From: Clostridium rhizosphaerae
GTDB lineage: Bacteria; Bacillota; Clostridia; Clostridiales; Clostridiaceae
Assembly: GCF_016765585.1 (NCBI RefSeq)
Contig: NZ_JAESWC010000018.1
Span: 558,001-622,000 of the forward strand
Length of the DNA stretch: 64,000 nucleotides
Reading direction: 5' to 3'
Part shown: positions 8,531 to 16,392 of the stretch, in pieces
Numbering within the stretch: the first letter of the stretch is position 1
How the letters are laid out: every line of letters starts with the position of its first letter
The notes under the pieces: model-generated
Databases searched by the model: none
The model's input: only the letters and a program-made list of their open reading frames with translations
Told to the model about the DNA's origin: nothing
Program-made: the position numbers and the translations under genes

Positions 8531-10777
8531 TTAAAAGCTGCTGCTATCTCTTATTATTATTTTTTCTGCAGTTATCGGAAGGCTATAACATCTATAGCCT
8601 GAAGCATTGTATATTGCATTTGAAATAGCCGGTGCTGGTGCATCTATGCTTATTTCTCCTACACCTTTCATTCCAAAAGCACCCGTAGCCTCATAAGTCT
8701 CTACATGAAGCGTTTCAATTTCAGGTACATCCATAATACTCGGTATAATGTAGGTAGACATTTTATTGTTTAAAACTTTTGAATCCTTAAGCTTTAATCC
8801 TTCGTATAATGCATAGCCTATGCCTTGAGCTGCTCCTCCTTGTATTTGTCCTTTAAGTGATTGAGGGTTTATAACCTTACCACAGTCAGTAGCCGTTATA
8901 TATTTAATTAAGTCTACTTTTCCTGTTAATGTATCTACTTCAACTAAAGCCATATGAGCAGCATAGGAATATATGATGTGGGGAAGTCCATGACCTATTT
9001 CATGCTTATCTGCAGCAATAGGATTATCCACATAACATATAGCTGTTCTGTCTTCTTTAGACATATAATTATAAATATCACTAAAGGACATGCTCCAGGT
9101 TTTACCTGAAATTTCTTCATTATTAATTGTTAAGTTTTCCTTATCTTCATTTAATACAAAAGCTGCAGTGCTTAACATTTTATCCTTAAGTATTTTTGCA
9201 GCTCCTTCTAAGGCCTTTCCATATATATAGGTAGTTCTTGAAGCTGAAGCAGGACCTGAATCTAAAGTATATTTTGAATCCGGGGTAGTGTATCTAACCT
9301 TATTTTTATTCATATTAAAATACTCTGCTACAATTTGAACATAAGCTGTTGTGTTTCCTTGCCCCATATCAGATATTCCGCCATAAGCAATTAAACTGCC
9401 ATCTTCACAAAGCTCTATTTTTCCTTGAGCAAAATCAGGAATATTTACACCTAATCCTCCTCCCTGATAGGAGGCTGCTATTCCTAATCCTCTTGCTTTA
9501 TGCATTTTATCTATTTTTAAATATTTATCCTTATTTTTATAAAGCTCTGTATTTTCAAGAGCCTCTAAGCATTCTTTAAGTCCTGTGCTGTATATGAAGG
9601 TATGTCCTATACATGATGTGTCCCATTGTTTTACAACGTTTTTTTTGCGTATATAAAGAGGTGATATTTTTAACTTTTCAGCTGCTATATCCATTTGTGA
9701 TTCAAAAGCAAAGTTTACCTGAGGCACTCCAAAGCCTCTGAATGCTCCTCCTATTGGATTATTGGTATAAACTGCAAAGCCCTCTACATGAGTATTTTCT
9801 ATTTTGTATGGTCCTGCAAAGTGCTCTACGGCTAAATTTAAAACTTCAGCTCCAAGGCTTGCATAAGCCCCCTTATCGAAATATATCTTAGCATCACAGC
9901 CAAGTATTATACCATCTTTTCTTACAGCAGTTTTATATTCCATATAAGCAGCATGTCTATGGTAGCTTGAATTGATGGATTCTGATCTCTCTAGAAAAAT
10001 TCTTACTGGTTTTCTTAGTTTAATTACAGCAAGAGCAATTAATAGTTGAATTGTAATACCATCCTTTCTTCCAAACCCGCCACCAAAAAAGGGTGCAGAA
10101 ACTCTTATATTTTCCTTAGGGATATTTAGAGCATAGGAAATTTCTGCTATATCTCTGTATATCGTCTGAGTACCAGCCCAAATAGCAAGTTTTCCATCCT
10201 TATCAATCCTGCCAAAGCCTGCCTCAGTCTCAAGAGGCATATGATCCTGAAAAGGAACACTGTATTTATTCTGTATTAATATATCAGCTTCATCAAAAGC
10301 TTTCTCAATATTTCCTTTTGAAAGCTCAATATGATGCAGCAAATTTCCGCCCTCATGAACCTTTTCAGCATTTTCCTTAAGGCCTTCAAAGGGATTTCTG
10401 ATTACTTCCAAAAGTTCATATTCTATAACGATTTCTTTTATGGCCTGCTCAACGGCCTGTTTGCTTTCACCTGCAATCAGACATATAGGATCACCAATGC
10501 ATCGCACCTTGCTTTCAACTAATATTTCCTGGTCTTTATGCACAATACCGTATCTGTTTGTACCAGGTATGTCTTTAGCTGTAAATATGGCTGTTATTCC
10601 AGGTACTGCTTTAGCCTTTTCTAAGTCTATACTAATAATTTTAGCGTGAGCTGCTTCAGCTCTTTTTACGCCTAAAATTAAAGTATCCTTATCATACATA
10701 TCTGAAGGATACTTATGGGTTCCATCTGCTTTTATAATTCCGTCAACCCTGTTAAACTCTTTGCCTATATATTTCAA
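8531..10777 (-). CDS. Molybdenum hydroxylase large subunit, first gene of the operon
   Basis: Mo-cofactor subunit of about 748 aa, diverged from its neighbour. Shows KYIGKEFNRVDGI, GGGFGRKDGITIQ, ERSESINSSYHRH, GGAFRGFGVPQ, GGISDMGQGNTTA and GAFGMKGVGEISID (catalytic Glu). The preferred start is TTG 10777 (LKYIGKEF, as in the paralogue), with GGAGG and AGGGG just upstream; an in-frame TTG at 10795 lies in the ribosome site itself and is unlikely. It has no adjacent FAD or 2Fe-2S genes of its own; those at 4972-3664 are the best partners. Confidence 0.93.
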   Translation of the reverse strand: MKYIGKEFNRVDGIIKADGTHKYPSDMYDKDTLILGVKRAEAAHAKIISIDLEKAKAVPGITAIFTAKDIPGTNRYGIVHKDQEILVESKVRCIGDPICLIAGESKQAVEQAIKEIVIEYELLEVIRNPFEGLKENAEKVHEGGNLLHHIELSKGNIEKAFDEADILIQNKYSVPFQDHMPLETEAGFGRIDKDGKLAIWAGTQTIYRDIAEISYALNIPKENIRVSAPFFGGGFGRKDGITIQLLIALAVIKLRKPVRIFLERSESINSSYHRHAAYMEYKTAVRKDGIILGCDAKIYFDKGAYASLGAEVLNLAVEHFAGPYKIENTHVEGFAVYTNNPIGGAFRGFGVPQVNFAFESQMDIAAEKLKISPLYIRKKNVVKQWDTSCIGHTFIYSTGLKECLEALENTELYKNKDKYLKIDKMHKARGLGIAASYQGGGLGVNIPDFAQGKIELCEDGSLIAYGGISDMGQGNTTAYVQIVAEYFNMNKNKVRYTTPDSKYTLDSGPASASRTTYIYGKALEGAAKILKDKMLSTAAFVLNEDKENLTINNEEISGKTWSMSFSDIYNYMSKEDRTAICYVDNPIAADKHEIGHGLPHIIYSYAAHMALVEVDTLTGKVDLIKYITATDCGKVINPQSLKGQIQGGAAQGIGYALYEGLKLKDSKVLNNKMSTYIIPSIMDVPEIETLHVETYEATGAFGMKGVGEISIDAPAPAISNAIYNASGYRCYSLPITAEKIIIRDSSSF

Positions 10778-11002
10778 GGCATCCCCCTCCTCCAATTACC
10801 CTATTTCTTAAGTATATAATGCAATAAAGTTCTTGCATTATGGCTATAAACAATATCTAATCTTTATAGATTTTTGTTGAATCATAATGTATTAGAACTT
10901 TAGCATTGTATATTATTTTTTTGGTTAATTTATTTATATTATTTTTGCATAAATATATTACAACTTTTAAGGCTTCAAAAAAGCTTTAAGGCTGCGAAGT
11001 TT
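10778..11002 (-). promoter_or_regulatory. Leader of the molybdenum hydroxylase operon with an operator-like palindrome
   Basis: The 225 bp before the operon are very AT-rich and contain no gene. A perfect interrupted palindrome, AATGCAA-N8-TTGCATT, occupies 10818-10839, about 40 bp before the first start codon, and is a plausible operator. No purine riboswitch aptamer is recognisable. No clear TTGACA/TATAAT pair was identified. Confidence 0.5.
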
Positions 11003-11017
11003 TTACTCCGCAGCCTT
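10979..11017 (-). terminator. Terminator after RNase H-like gene
   Basis: Hairpin with arms 10988-10999 and 11006-11017 (AAGGCTGCGAAG / CTCCGCAGCCTT, one mismatch), followed on the minus strand by a run of six T. It overlaps the last codons of the RNase H-like gene and isolates the Mo operon. Confidence 0.85.
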
Positions 11018-11719
11018 ATTAATCTCATTATTATCAATTTCCAGTTCTTCAATCTCTGGTTCTTCAATTTTAATAACATTTTCCCAATTCATTATCATAT
11101 GGAATAAGCTTACTACATCCTGTTCATTGTAAAGAAGAATTTTTTCCTTCTTTTCCTCAGGCATTCTGTTCATATAATCATTATCCTTCATAATCTTATG
11201 AAAGGTTTTTGCTAAATTTGCTCCACTTATAAGTTCACTGTCTCTTATTATGCCGAATTCTTTTTCTAAAGCTTTTAACCCAATAGAGGTTTTCTTAATC
11301 TTTTCATACTCTTTTTGCATATCTATACTTATAAATTTATCTTCAATTTTAAAATCAAGCTTATACTTATCAAACAGATAATTTATAATAGTATAGTCAT
11401 TGTTGCCTGAAAAAGTAATCATATACTTTTTATCATTATTGAGCATATTGTTAAAATACTTTTTAGCAAGAATTAATATATCATAGGCTTCTTCCTTGTT
11501 TTCAATCATATATTGAGTAACCTTCAAACAACTTTCACTCACGTCAAAATATGAACAACCGAATACTCCAACACAAATTGGTTTTTTATACACATAATGC
11601 TCAAGATCAAAGAAAAGTGCATTCTTATATATATCTTTTCTTTCATCAAAAATCAGTGCATATTTAGTATCTAAATTATCAATATAAATTTTATTTTCTC
11701 TAGTAATCAATAATACCAC
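11003..11719 (-). CDS. RNase H-like (YprB-type) exonuclease-fold protein
   Basis: 238 residues of the ribonuclease-H-like YprB family. FFDLEHYVYKKP resembles the DxE start of a DEDD exonuclease, but with Leu between the acids as in DLE; the late motif YNEQDVVSLFHMI matches the family's YNxxDV(V/L)xL signature. A better-conserved paralogue lies at 21215. GTG 11719 is the likely start, 6 bp after the HAD gene stop, with only a weak ribosome site, suggesting coupling. The C-terminus is an acidic low-complexity tail. Specific substrate unknown. Confidence 0.7.
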   Translation of the reverse strand: MVLLITRENKIYIDNLDTKYALIFDERKDIYKNALFFDLEHYVYKKPICVGVFGCSYFDVSESCLKVTQYMIENKEEAYDILILAKKYFNNMLNNDKKYMITFSGNNDYTIINYLFDKYKLDFKIEDKFISIDMQKEYEKIKKTSIGLKALEKEFGIIRDSELISGANLAKTFHKIMKDNDYMNRMPEEKKEKILLYNEQDVVSLFHMIMNWENVIKIEEPEIEELEIDNNEINKAAE

Positions 11720-11725
11720 TCTTTT

Positions 11726-12457
11726 CTAATCAATCTGAATTAAATCTGGGGTCAACTTATAAATAACATCTTTTCTTTCAACAACAACTAGTGCTTTCAA
11801 TCTGGTTTCTTCATTATCTTGAACCTTTTTAATCAGCTCTCTAGTTGGGTTAACGCACACAGGATTTCCTACCATTTGAAACATTGAAAAATCTCCTGCT
11901 GTATCTCCATAGGCAAAGCTTTTGCTTAAATCTATGTCATATTTTTCTGTAAAATAGTCAATAGCCTCTTTCTTACTTTTACTATCCCACATAGGTGAAA
12001 CTTCACCTGTATAAAAGTTTTCATCATTGAGTATATACTCGGCTCCCTTATAATCATCAAACCCATGCTTCAAAGCCATTTCCTTTACAAGTTCAATAGG
12101 ACTTCCTGAAATAGTTATAAGCACATGTCCCTGCTCTTTATGCCATCTTATTCTGTCTCTTGTAAAGGTATATACTCTATCTCCCTTTTGATTTACTACA
12201 TTTCTTGCAATAAATTCAATTTGTGATTTGTGAAGTCCCTTAATCGCCTCAATATATATATCGGCCATTTTTAAAAGATAGTTATCATAGTTCCCCTGTC
12301 TTTTGTCCCACTTCTGATATTCTATCCTCACATCATTATACCATCTTTCAGACTCTATTATCTCATACTTTACAAGTTTTTTAAAAATTTCTGCTATAAG
12401 TCCTTCTCTATATAAGGTTCCATCTATATCATAAAATGCACCAATATTTTTACTCAT
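11726..12457 (-). CDS. HAD-superfamily (HAD-IB, SerB-like) phosphatase
   Basis: About 243 aa. HAD motif I is FYDIDGTL (DxDGT), motif II SGSP in the middle, and motif III/IV AYGDTAGDFSMF near the C-terminus, so the phosphohydrolase core is complete. The HAD-IB subgroup includes phosphoserine and other small-molecule phosphatases; the substrate is not evident. The start is ATG 12457 (MSKNIGAFYD) since GGAGG lies five bases upstream; the in-frame TTG at 12469 would fall on that ribosome site. It forms a two-gene unit with the RNase H-like gene. Confidence 0.85.
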   Translation of the reverse strand: MSKNIGAFYDIDGTLYREGLIAEIFKKLVKYEIIESERWYNDVRIEYQKWDKRQGNYDNYLLKMADIYIEAIKGLHKSQIEFIARNVVNQKGDRVYTFTRDRIRWHKEQGHVLITISGSPIELVKEMALKHGFDDYKGAEYILNDENFYTGEVSPMWDSKSKKEAIDYFTEKYDIDLSKSFAYGDTAGDFSMFQMVGNPVCVNPTRELIKKVQDNEETRLKALVVVERKDVIYKLTPDLIQID

Positions 12458-12555
12458 CTCAGCCTCCAAAGGATTCTTTACTATTATAATATTACAAGTT
12501 CATTAATAATGCTATTACTTAATACTAAGTATGCCCAAATTTGTCCAAAAATAAT

Positions 12556-12579
12556 AAAAGTAGACCAAGGTCTACTTTT
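12556..12579 (-). terminator. Terminator after metQ
   Basis: Perfect hairpin AAAAGTAGACC-AA-GGTCTACTTTT at 12556-12579; minus-strand readthrough meets ATTATTTTT. Ends the metNIQ transcript. Confidence 0.85.
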
Positions 12580-12596
12580 GTAATTAAGAATTAGTT

Positions 12597-13427
12597 TTAA
12601 AATGCTGGAACTATGCTTCCATTATATTTGTCTTCTATAAACTTTTTAATTTCAGGAGAATTTAATACCTCAGATAATGCTTTTATATAATCCTTGTCTT
12701 TGTCTTGTTTTCTAACAGCAAGTACATTTGCATATGGCGAATCCTTTGATTCTATTGCAAGTGCATCCTTTGATGGATTTAGTTTTGCTTCTAAAGCATA
12801 GTTTGTGTTTATAACTGCAGCATCAACATCATCAAGAGTTCTTGGAAGCTGAGCTGCTTCTAGTTCTTTTACTTTTATCTTTTTAGTATTGTCAGTAATG
12901 TCTAAAGCTGTAACTAAATCACCACTCTTAAGCTTTATGAGTCCTGCTGTTTCTAAAACTCTTAATGCTCTTGCTTCATTGGTTGCATCATTTGGAACAG
13001 CAATAGTTGATCCTTCTTTTAAATCCTTTAAGTCTTTAATCTTATGTGAATATACTCCCATTGGCTCTATGTGAATCTTAACTGTGTAATCCAAGTTAAG
13101 ATTTTTTTCTTTATTCATGTTTTGCAGATAAGGCACATGCTGGAAGAAGTTTGCATCAAGCTCACCATCATTTACTGCTAGATTTGGCTGAACATAGTCA
13201 GTAAACTCTCTAATTTCAAGCTTGTAACCTTTCTTCTCAAGTAACGGTACCGCAGCTTCTAATATTTCCTTATGAGGAACTGGAGTCGCACCAACCTTTA
13301 TTACTTTCTTTTCATTTCCGCCTGAAGCTGCCCCTGTATTTGCTGCTTCTGAATTATTCTTAACTCCGCAACCTGCTAAACCTATTGTTAATACCGCTGC
13401 TAATAAAATACTTAATGATTTTTTCAT
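12597..13427 (-). CDS. metQ: Methionine ABC transporter substrate-binding lipoprotein
   Basis: NlpA/MetQ family, 276 aa, with a type II signal peptide ending in the lipobox LAGC (Cys20) and a Gly/Ser-Ala-rich linker before the binding domain. KVGATPVPHKEILE, ANFFQHVPYL and DAAVINTNYAL are family signatures. Last gene of metN-metI-metQ, whose SAM-I riboswitch supports a role in (D/L-)methionine uptake. SD AAAAGGAGG precedes ATG 13427. Confidence 0.95.
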   Translation of the reverse strand: MKKSLSILLAAVLTIGLAGCGVKNNSEAANTGAASGGNEKKVIKVGATPVPHKEILEAAVPLLEKKGYKLEIREFTDYVQPNLAVNDGELDANFFQHVPYLQNMNKEKNLNLDYTVKIHIEPMGVYSHKIKDLKDLKEGSTIAVPNDATNEARALRVLETAGLIKLKSGDLVTALDITDNTKKIKVKELEAAQLPRTLDDVDAAVINTNYALEAKLNPSKDALAIESKDSPYANVLAVRKQDKDKDYIKALSEVLNSPEIKKFIEDKYNGSIVPAF

Positions 13428-13482
13428 TTATAAAGCCTCCTTTTAATGCAGAAGAATTTATCGCTTCTGCCCCCCTAAAAAT

Positions 13483-14139
13483 TTATTTACTTAATCTTTT
13501 ATAGGCAATATTGCCTATACTTTGCATTATTTGTACAACTAAAATAAGTATGATAACTGTGTAAATCATAATATCAGTTTTGAATCTTTGGTATCCATAT
13601 CGTACTGCTATATCACCAAGGCCGCCTGCTCCAACAGTGCCGGCCATTGCTGAATATCCTATAACGCTTATAACAGTTAATGTAATTCCTAAAACTATAG
13701 ACGGAAGTGCCTCTTTAAGCATAACCTTAAATATTATCTGCATTGTGCTTGCACCAAAAGCTTTTGCAGCTTCAATAATGCCTGAATCAACTTCTTTTAA
13801 CGCTGACTCTATCACCCTTGCTGCAAAAGGTGCCGCACCAATAGTTAATGGAACAATAGCTGCATTTTTTCCTATTGTAGTCCCTACTATAAGCTTTGTC
13901 AGCGGAAAAATTGCTATCATTAGTATAATGAAAGGAAATGATCTTAACAGGTTTATAATAAAGTCCAATATATTATTTACATATCTATTTGGCTTAAGTC
14001 CCTTTTCATCGGTAATGACCATAATAATTGCAGGTAAGAAGCCTATTATTACAGCAAACAAAGTTGATATAAGTACCATATATAAAGTATCCCAAAGTCC
14101 CGGCAGCAGTATTTGTAATATTAAATCGCTAATCTTCAT
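13483..14139 (-). CDS. metI: Methionine ABC transporter permease
   Basis: 218-residue MetI permease with about five hydrophobic helices and the ABC-permease EAA-type loop (EAAKAFGASTMQIIFKVMLKEALPS). Overlaps metN by 11 bp. SD GGGAGG lies before ATG 14139. Confidence 0.95.
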   Translation of the reverse strand: MKISDLILQILLPGLWDTLYMVLISTLFAVIIGFLPAIIMVITDEKGLKPNRYVNNILDFIINLLRSFPFIILMIAIFPLTKLIVGTTIGKNAAIVPLTIGAAPFAARVIESALKEVDSGIIEAAKAFGASTMQIIFKVMLKEALPSIVLGITLTVISVIGYSAMAGTVGAGGLGDIAVRYGYQRFKTDIMIYTVIILILVVQIMQSIGNIAYKRLSK

Positions 14140-15097
14140 TTTCTATAACCTCCCAGCTAATTGATTGCTTTTGCAAAAAGTCAAATATCTTTAACTGCTC
14201 TTTCTCCTCTGTATTGATAACAAGACTTCCTAAAACATCTTCTCTAAACCTTTCTAATTTGCCCCAAACAATAGAAAAGTCTATATCAAGCTCTCTTGCC
14301 ATAGAGGTTATAATAGTTTTTTGACTTTGATCCTTAGGGAAGAATATTTTTATGTTAACCCCCTCTTTAGGTAATATTTCTTCTTCTCCCATTAAATCTT
14401 TAAGCTCATTTGCTGGATTTAGGAACAGTTCCTCCACCTCTCCTAATGCTTTAATTTCACCTCCTTCCATAAGGGCTGCTCTCATGCAGACTTCTTTTAC
14501 AACTTCCATTTGATGAGTAACAATTATAATTGTAATGTTTAGCTTTTTGTTTATTTCTTCAATAAGCTTAAGTATTGATTTTGTTGTTTTAGGATCAAGT
14601 GCTGATGTAGCCTCATCACACAGCAGCACTTTTGGCTCAAGTGCTAAAGCTCTTGCAATAGCAACTCTCTGCTTTTGTCCCCCGCTAAGTTCTCTTGGAT
14701 AACTTGAAATCTTTTCCTCAAGTCCAACTAAATTTAATAATTTTTCTACCCTTTCTTTTATAGTGCTTTTATCAACACCCCAAAGTTCCATAGGCAGGGC
14801 AATATTGTCATAAACATTTGATCTATTTAAAAGATTGAAGCCTTGAAAAATCATCCCTAAATCTTTTCTAAACACTCGCAGTTCTTTATCACCTAAAGAT
14901 TTAATTTCTTTACCCATCACTAAGACATTTCCTTCATTATAACCTTCTAGGCCGTTAATACATCTTAAGAGTGTAGACTTACCTGCGCCACTATGGCCTA
15001 CTATCCCAAATATTTCTCCTTGCTGAATTTTTAAATTTACATTCTTTAAAACTTGCATTTTACCGAAACTTTTAGACACATTTTTAATTTCAATCAT
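14129..15097 (-). CDS. metN: Methionine ABC transporter ATP-binding protein
   Basis: MetN ATPase of about 322 aa. Walker A GHSGAGKST, signature LSGGQKQRVAIARAL, Walker B VLLCDEATSALD and the switch His (VTHQ) are all present. The last ~80 residues are the NIL substrate-sensing domain typical of MetN. I choose ATG 15097 (MIEIKNVSKSFG), about 10 nt after GGTGGGA; a TTG nine codons upstream is possible. First gene after the SAM-I riboswitch. Confidence 0.94.
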   Translation of the reverse strand: MIEIKNVSKSFGKMQVLKNVNLKIQQGEIFGIVGHSGAGKSTLLRCINGLEGYNEGNVLVMGKEIKSLGDKELRVFRKDLGMIFQGFNLLNRSNVYDNIALPMELWGVDKSTIKERVEKLLNLVGLEEKISSYPRELSGGQKQRVAIARALALEPKVLLCDEATSALDPKTTKSILKLIEEINKKLNITIIIVTHQMEVVKEVCMRAALMEGGEIKALGEVEELFLNPANELKDLMGEEEILPKEGVNIKIFFPKDQSQKTIITSMARELDIDFSIVWGKLERFREDVLGSLVINTEEKEQLKIFDFLQKQSISWEVIENED

Positions 15098-15173
15098 TAT
15101 TATACGTCCCACCATCCAATACAAAATTAATATGTAATATCAACTACTATTGATTACCATTCTAAATTAGATA

Positions 15174-15340
15174 AAAAAATAAAACCCGAGGAAACCTCGG
15201 ATTTTAATATCCCAATTTCCCTCATCTCTCAGTATCCATTACGATACCGCAGGAATTGGCACCATTGTATTATTTAATAATAATACCGGTTGCCGGGCTT
15301 CATAGGGCCAGTCCCTCCACCTCTCTAGATAAGTTAGTAT
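15174..15340 (-). promoter_or_regulatory. SAM-I (S-box) riboswitch with terminator, upstream of metNIQ
   Basis: On the minus strand the leader contains the invariant S-box core: CTTATCTAGAGAGGTGGAGG followed by GAAGCCCGGCAACC, then a variable arm and the closing P1 strand AGATGAG at about 15221-15228. Aptamer spans roughly 15221-15333. It is followed by the hairpin CCGAGG-TTT-CCTCGG (15185-15200) and a T-rich run, i.e. an intrinsic terminator used when SAM is bound. Expected outcome: metNIQ off at high SAM. Confidence 0.95.
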
Positions 15341-15394
15341 TCATTTTTATTACTTTAGTATTTTACAGCACTACAATGCCGTTGTATTGATTTT

Positions 15395-15423
15395 ATTATA
15401 TTAACATCTGGTGTATATGTCAA
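15395..15423 (-). promoter_or_regulatory. Sigma-A promoter of riboswitch-metNIQ
   Basis: Perfect consensus: TTGACA (15418-15423) and TATAAT (15395-15400) on the minus strand, 17-bp spacer. Transcription would start near 15388, about 55 nt before the aptamer. Confidence 0.9.
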
Positions 15424-15514
15424 TAGTATTTTTGCAAGTTTTTATTTTTTTACATTCAATTTATTATATTTTCAACCGTAAACGTTTTAAATTGTTAAAC
15501 TTAAATCAATTTCA

Positions 15515-16237
15515 CTAAGCATACCTTAAAAAATCATTTAATTGCTTTTCTAACTGCTTTGTATAATCTTTATCCATTGGTTCTATATTTTCTAATCTGT
15601 ATGGTATACCTAATTTTTCATACTTTTGAACGCCCAAAGTATGATATGGAAGTAATTCAACTTTTTCAACATTTTTTATTGTTTTAATTATTTCTTTAAG
15701 CTTTTCAATATGTTCTTCAGAATCAGTTATTCCTGGAACAACAACATGCCTGATCCAAACTTTTGTATTGGATCTTTCAAGTGCTTCTAAAAATTGATCC
15801 AAACCATGCTTGCTTTTGCCCGTAAGATTTTTGTAGCCTATATCATCAACGTGTTTTATATCAAGTAAAACTAAATCTGTATATTCAAGGATTTCATCAT
15901 ACTCTCCAAAGCCATATCCTGCTGTATCTAATGCTACATGTATTCCTTTTTCCTTACAGAGCTTAAGCATTTCAAGCAAAAATTCAGGTTGAAGAAGAGG
16001 ATCTCCGCCAGAAAAAGTTACACCGCCGCCGGAACGTTCAAAGTAAGGTTTAAATCTCATTATCTTCCTTAAAAGCTCTTCAGGAGTGTATTCCGTTCCC
16101 CCATCCATAGCCCAGGTATCCGGATTATGACAATAAGAACATCTTAACTTACAGCCTTGAAGAAAAACTACAGTTCTAACTCCAGGACCATCGACTAATC
16201 CCATACTTTCAATTGAGTGCACTCTGCCTTTTAACAT
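15515..16237 (-). CDS. pflA: Pyruvate formate-lyase activating enzyme
   Basis: 240-residue radical SAM activase. The CxxxCxxC cluster is Cys29-Cys33-Cys36 (CKLRCSYC) within the usual GPGVRTVVFLQGC context; SGGGVTFSGGDPLLQ is the SAM-binding region. It installs the glycyl radical on PflB. Downstream of pflB with a 155-bp gap that holds a hairpin repeat. SD AAGGAGGGG precedes ATG 16237. Confidence 0.96.
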   Translation of the reverse strand: MLKGRVHSIESMGLVDGPGVRTVVFLQGCKLRCSYCHNPDTWAMDGGTEYTPEELLRKIMRFKPYFERSGGGVTFSGGDPLLQPEFLLEMLKLCKEKGIHVALDTAGYGFGEYDEILEYTDLVLLDIKHVDDIGYKNLTGKSKHGLDQFLEALERSNTKVWIRHVVVPGITDSEEHIEKLKEIIKTIKNVEKVELLPYHTLGVQKYEKLGIPYRLENIEPMDKDYTKQLEKQLNDFLRYA

Positions 16238-16264
16238 AAAATCCCCTCCTTCAAATTAATTAAT

Positions 16265-16353
16265 AAACACGGAATTGTTGAGATTACACGGAGGACACGG
16301 AAATTTATAAATATTTCGCTGCGTCTTCGGTGCTCTCCGCCTATTCCGTGTTT
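16265..16353. repeat. Inverted repeat with CACGGA motifs between pflB and pflA
   Basis: Arms AAACACGGAAT (16265-16275) and ATTCCGTGTTT (16343-16353) are perfect complements; inner sequence also pairs imperfectly (GGAGGACACGGAA against TTCGGTGCTCTCC). The left arm holds three CACGGA copies. Its GC content is higher than the surroundings, so it looks like an inserted palindromic repeat unit. It could stabilise the pflB mRNA end or attenuate pflA. Confidence 0.7.
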
Positions 16354-16392
16354 AAATATTTCTACTTATTAGATGATGTTAATATCAACTAA

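Noticed and set aside
10778-11002. Purine riboswitch before the molybdenum hydroxylase operon
   Set aside because: None of the conserved aptamer loops or P1 sequences were found.
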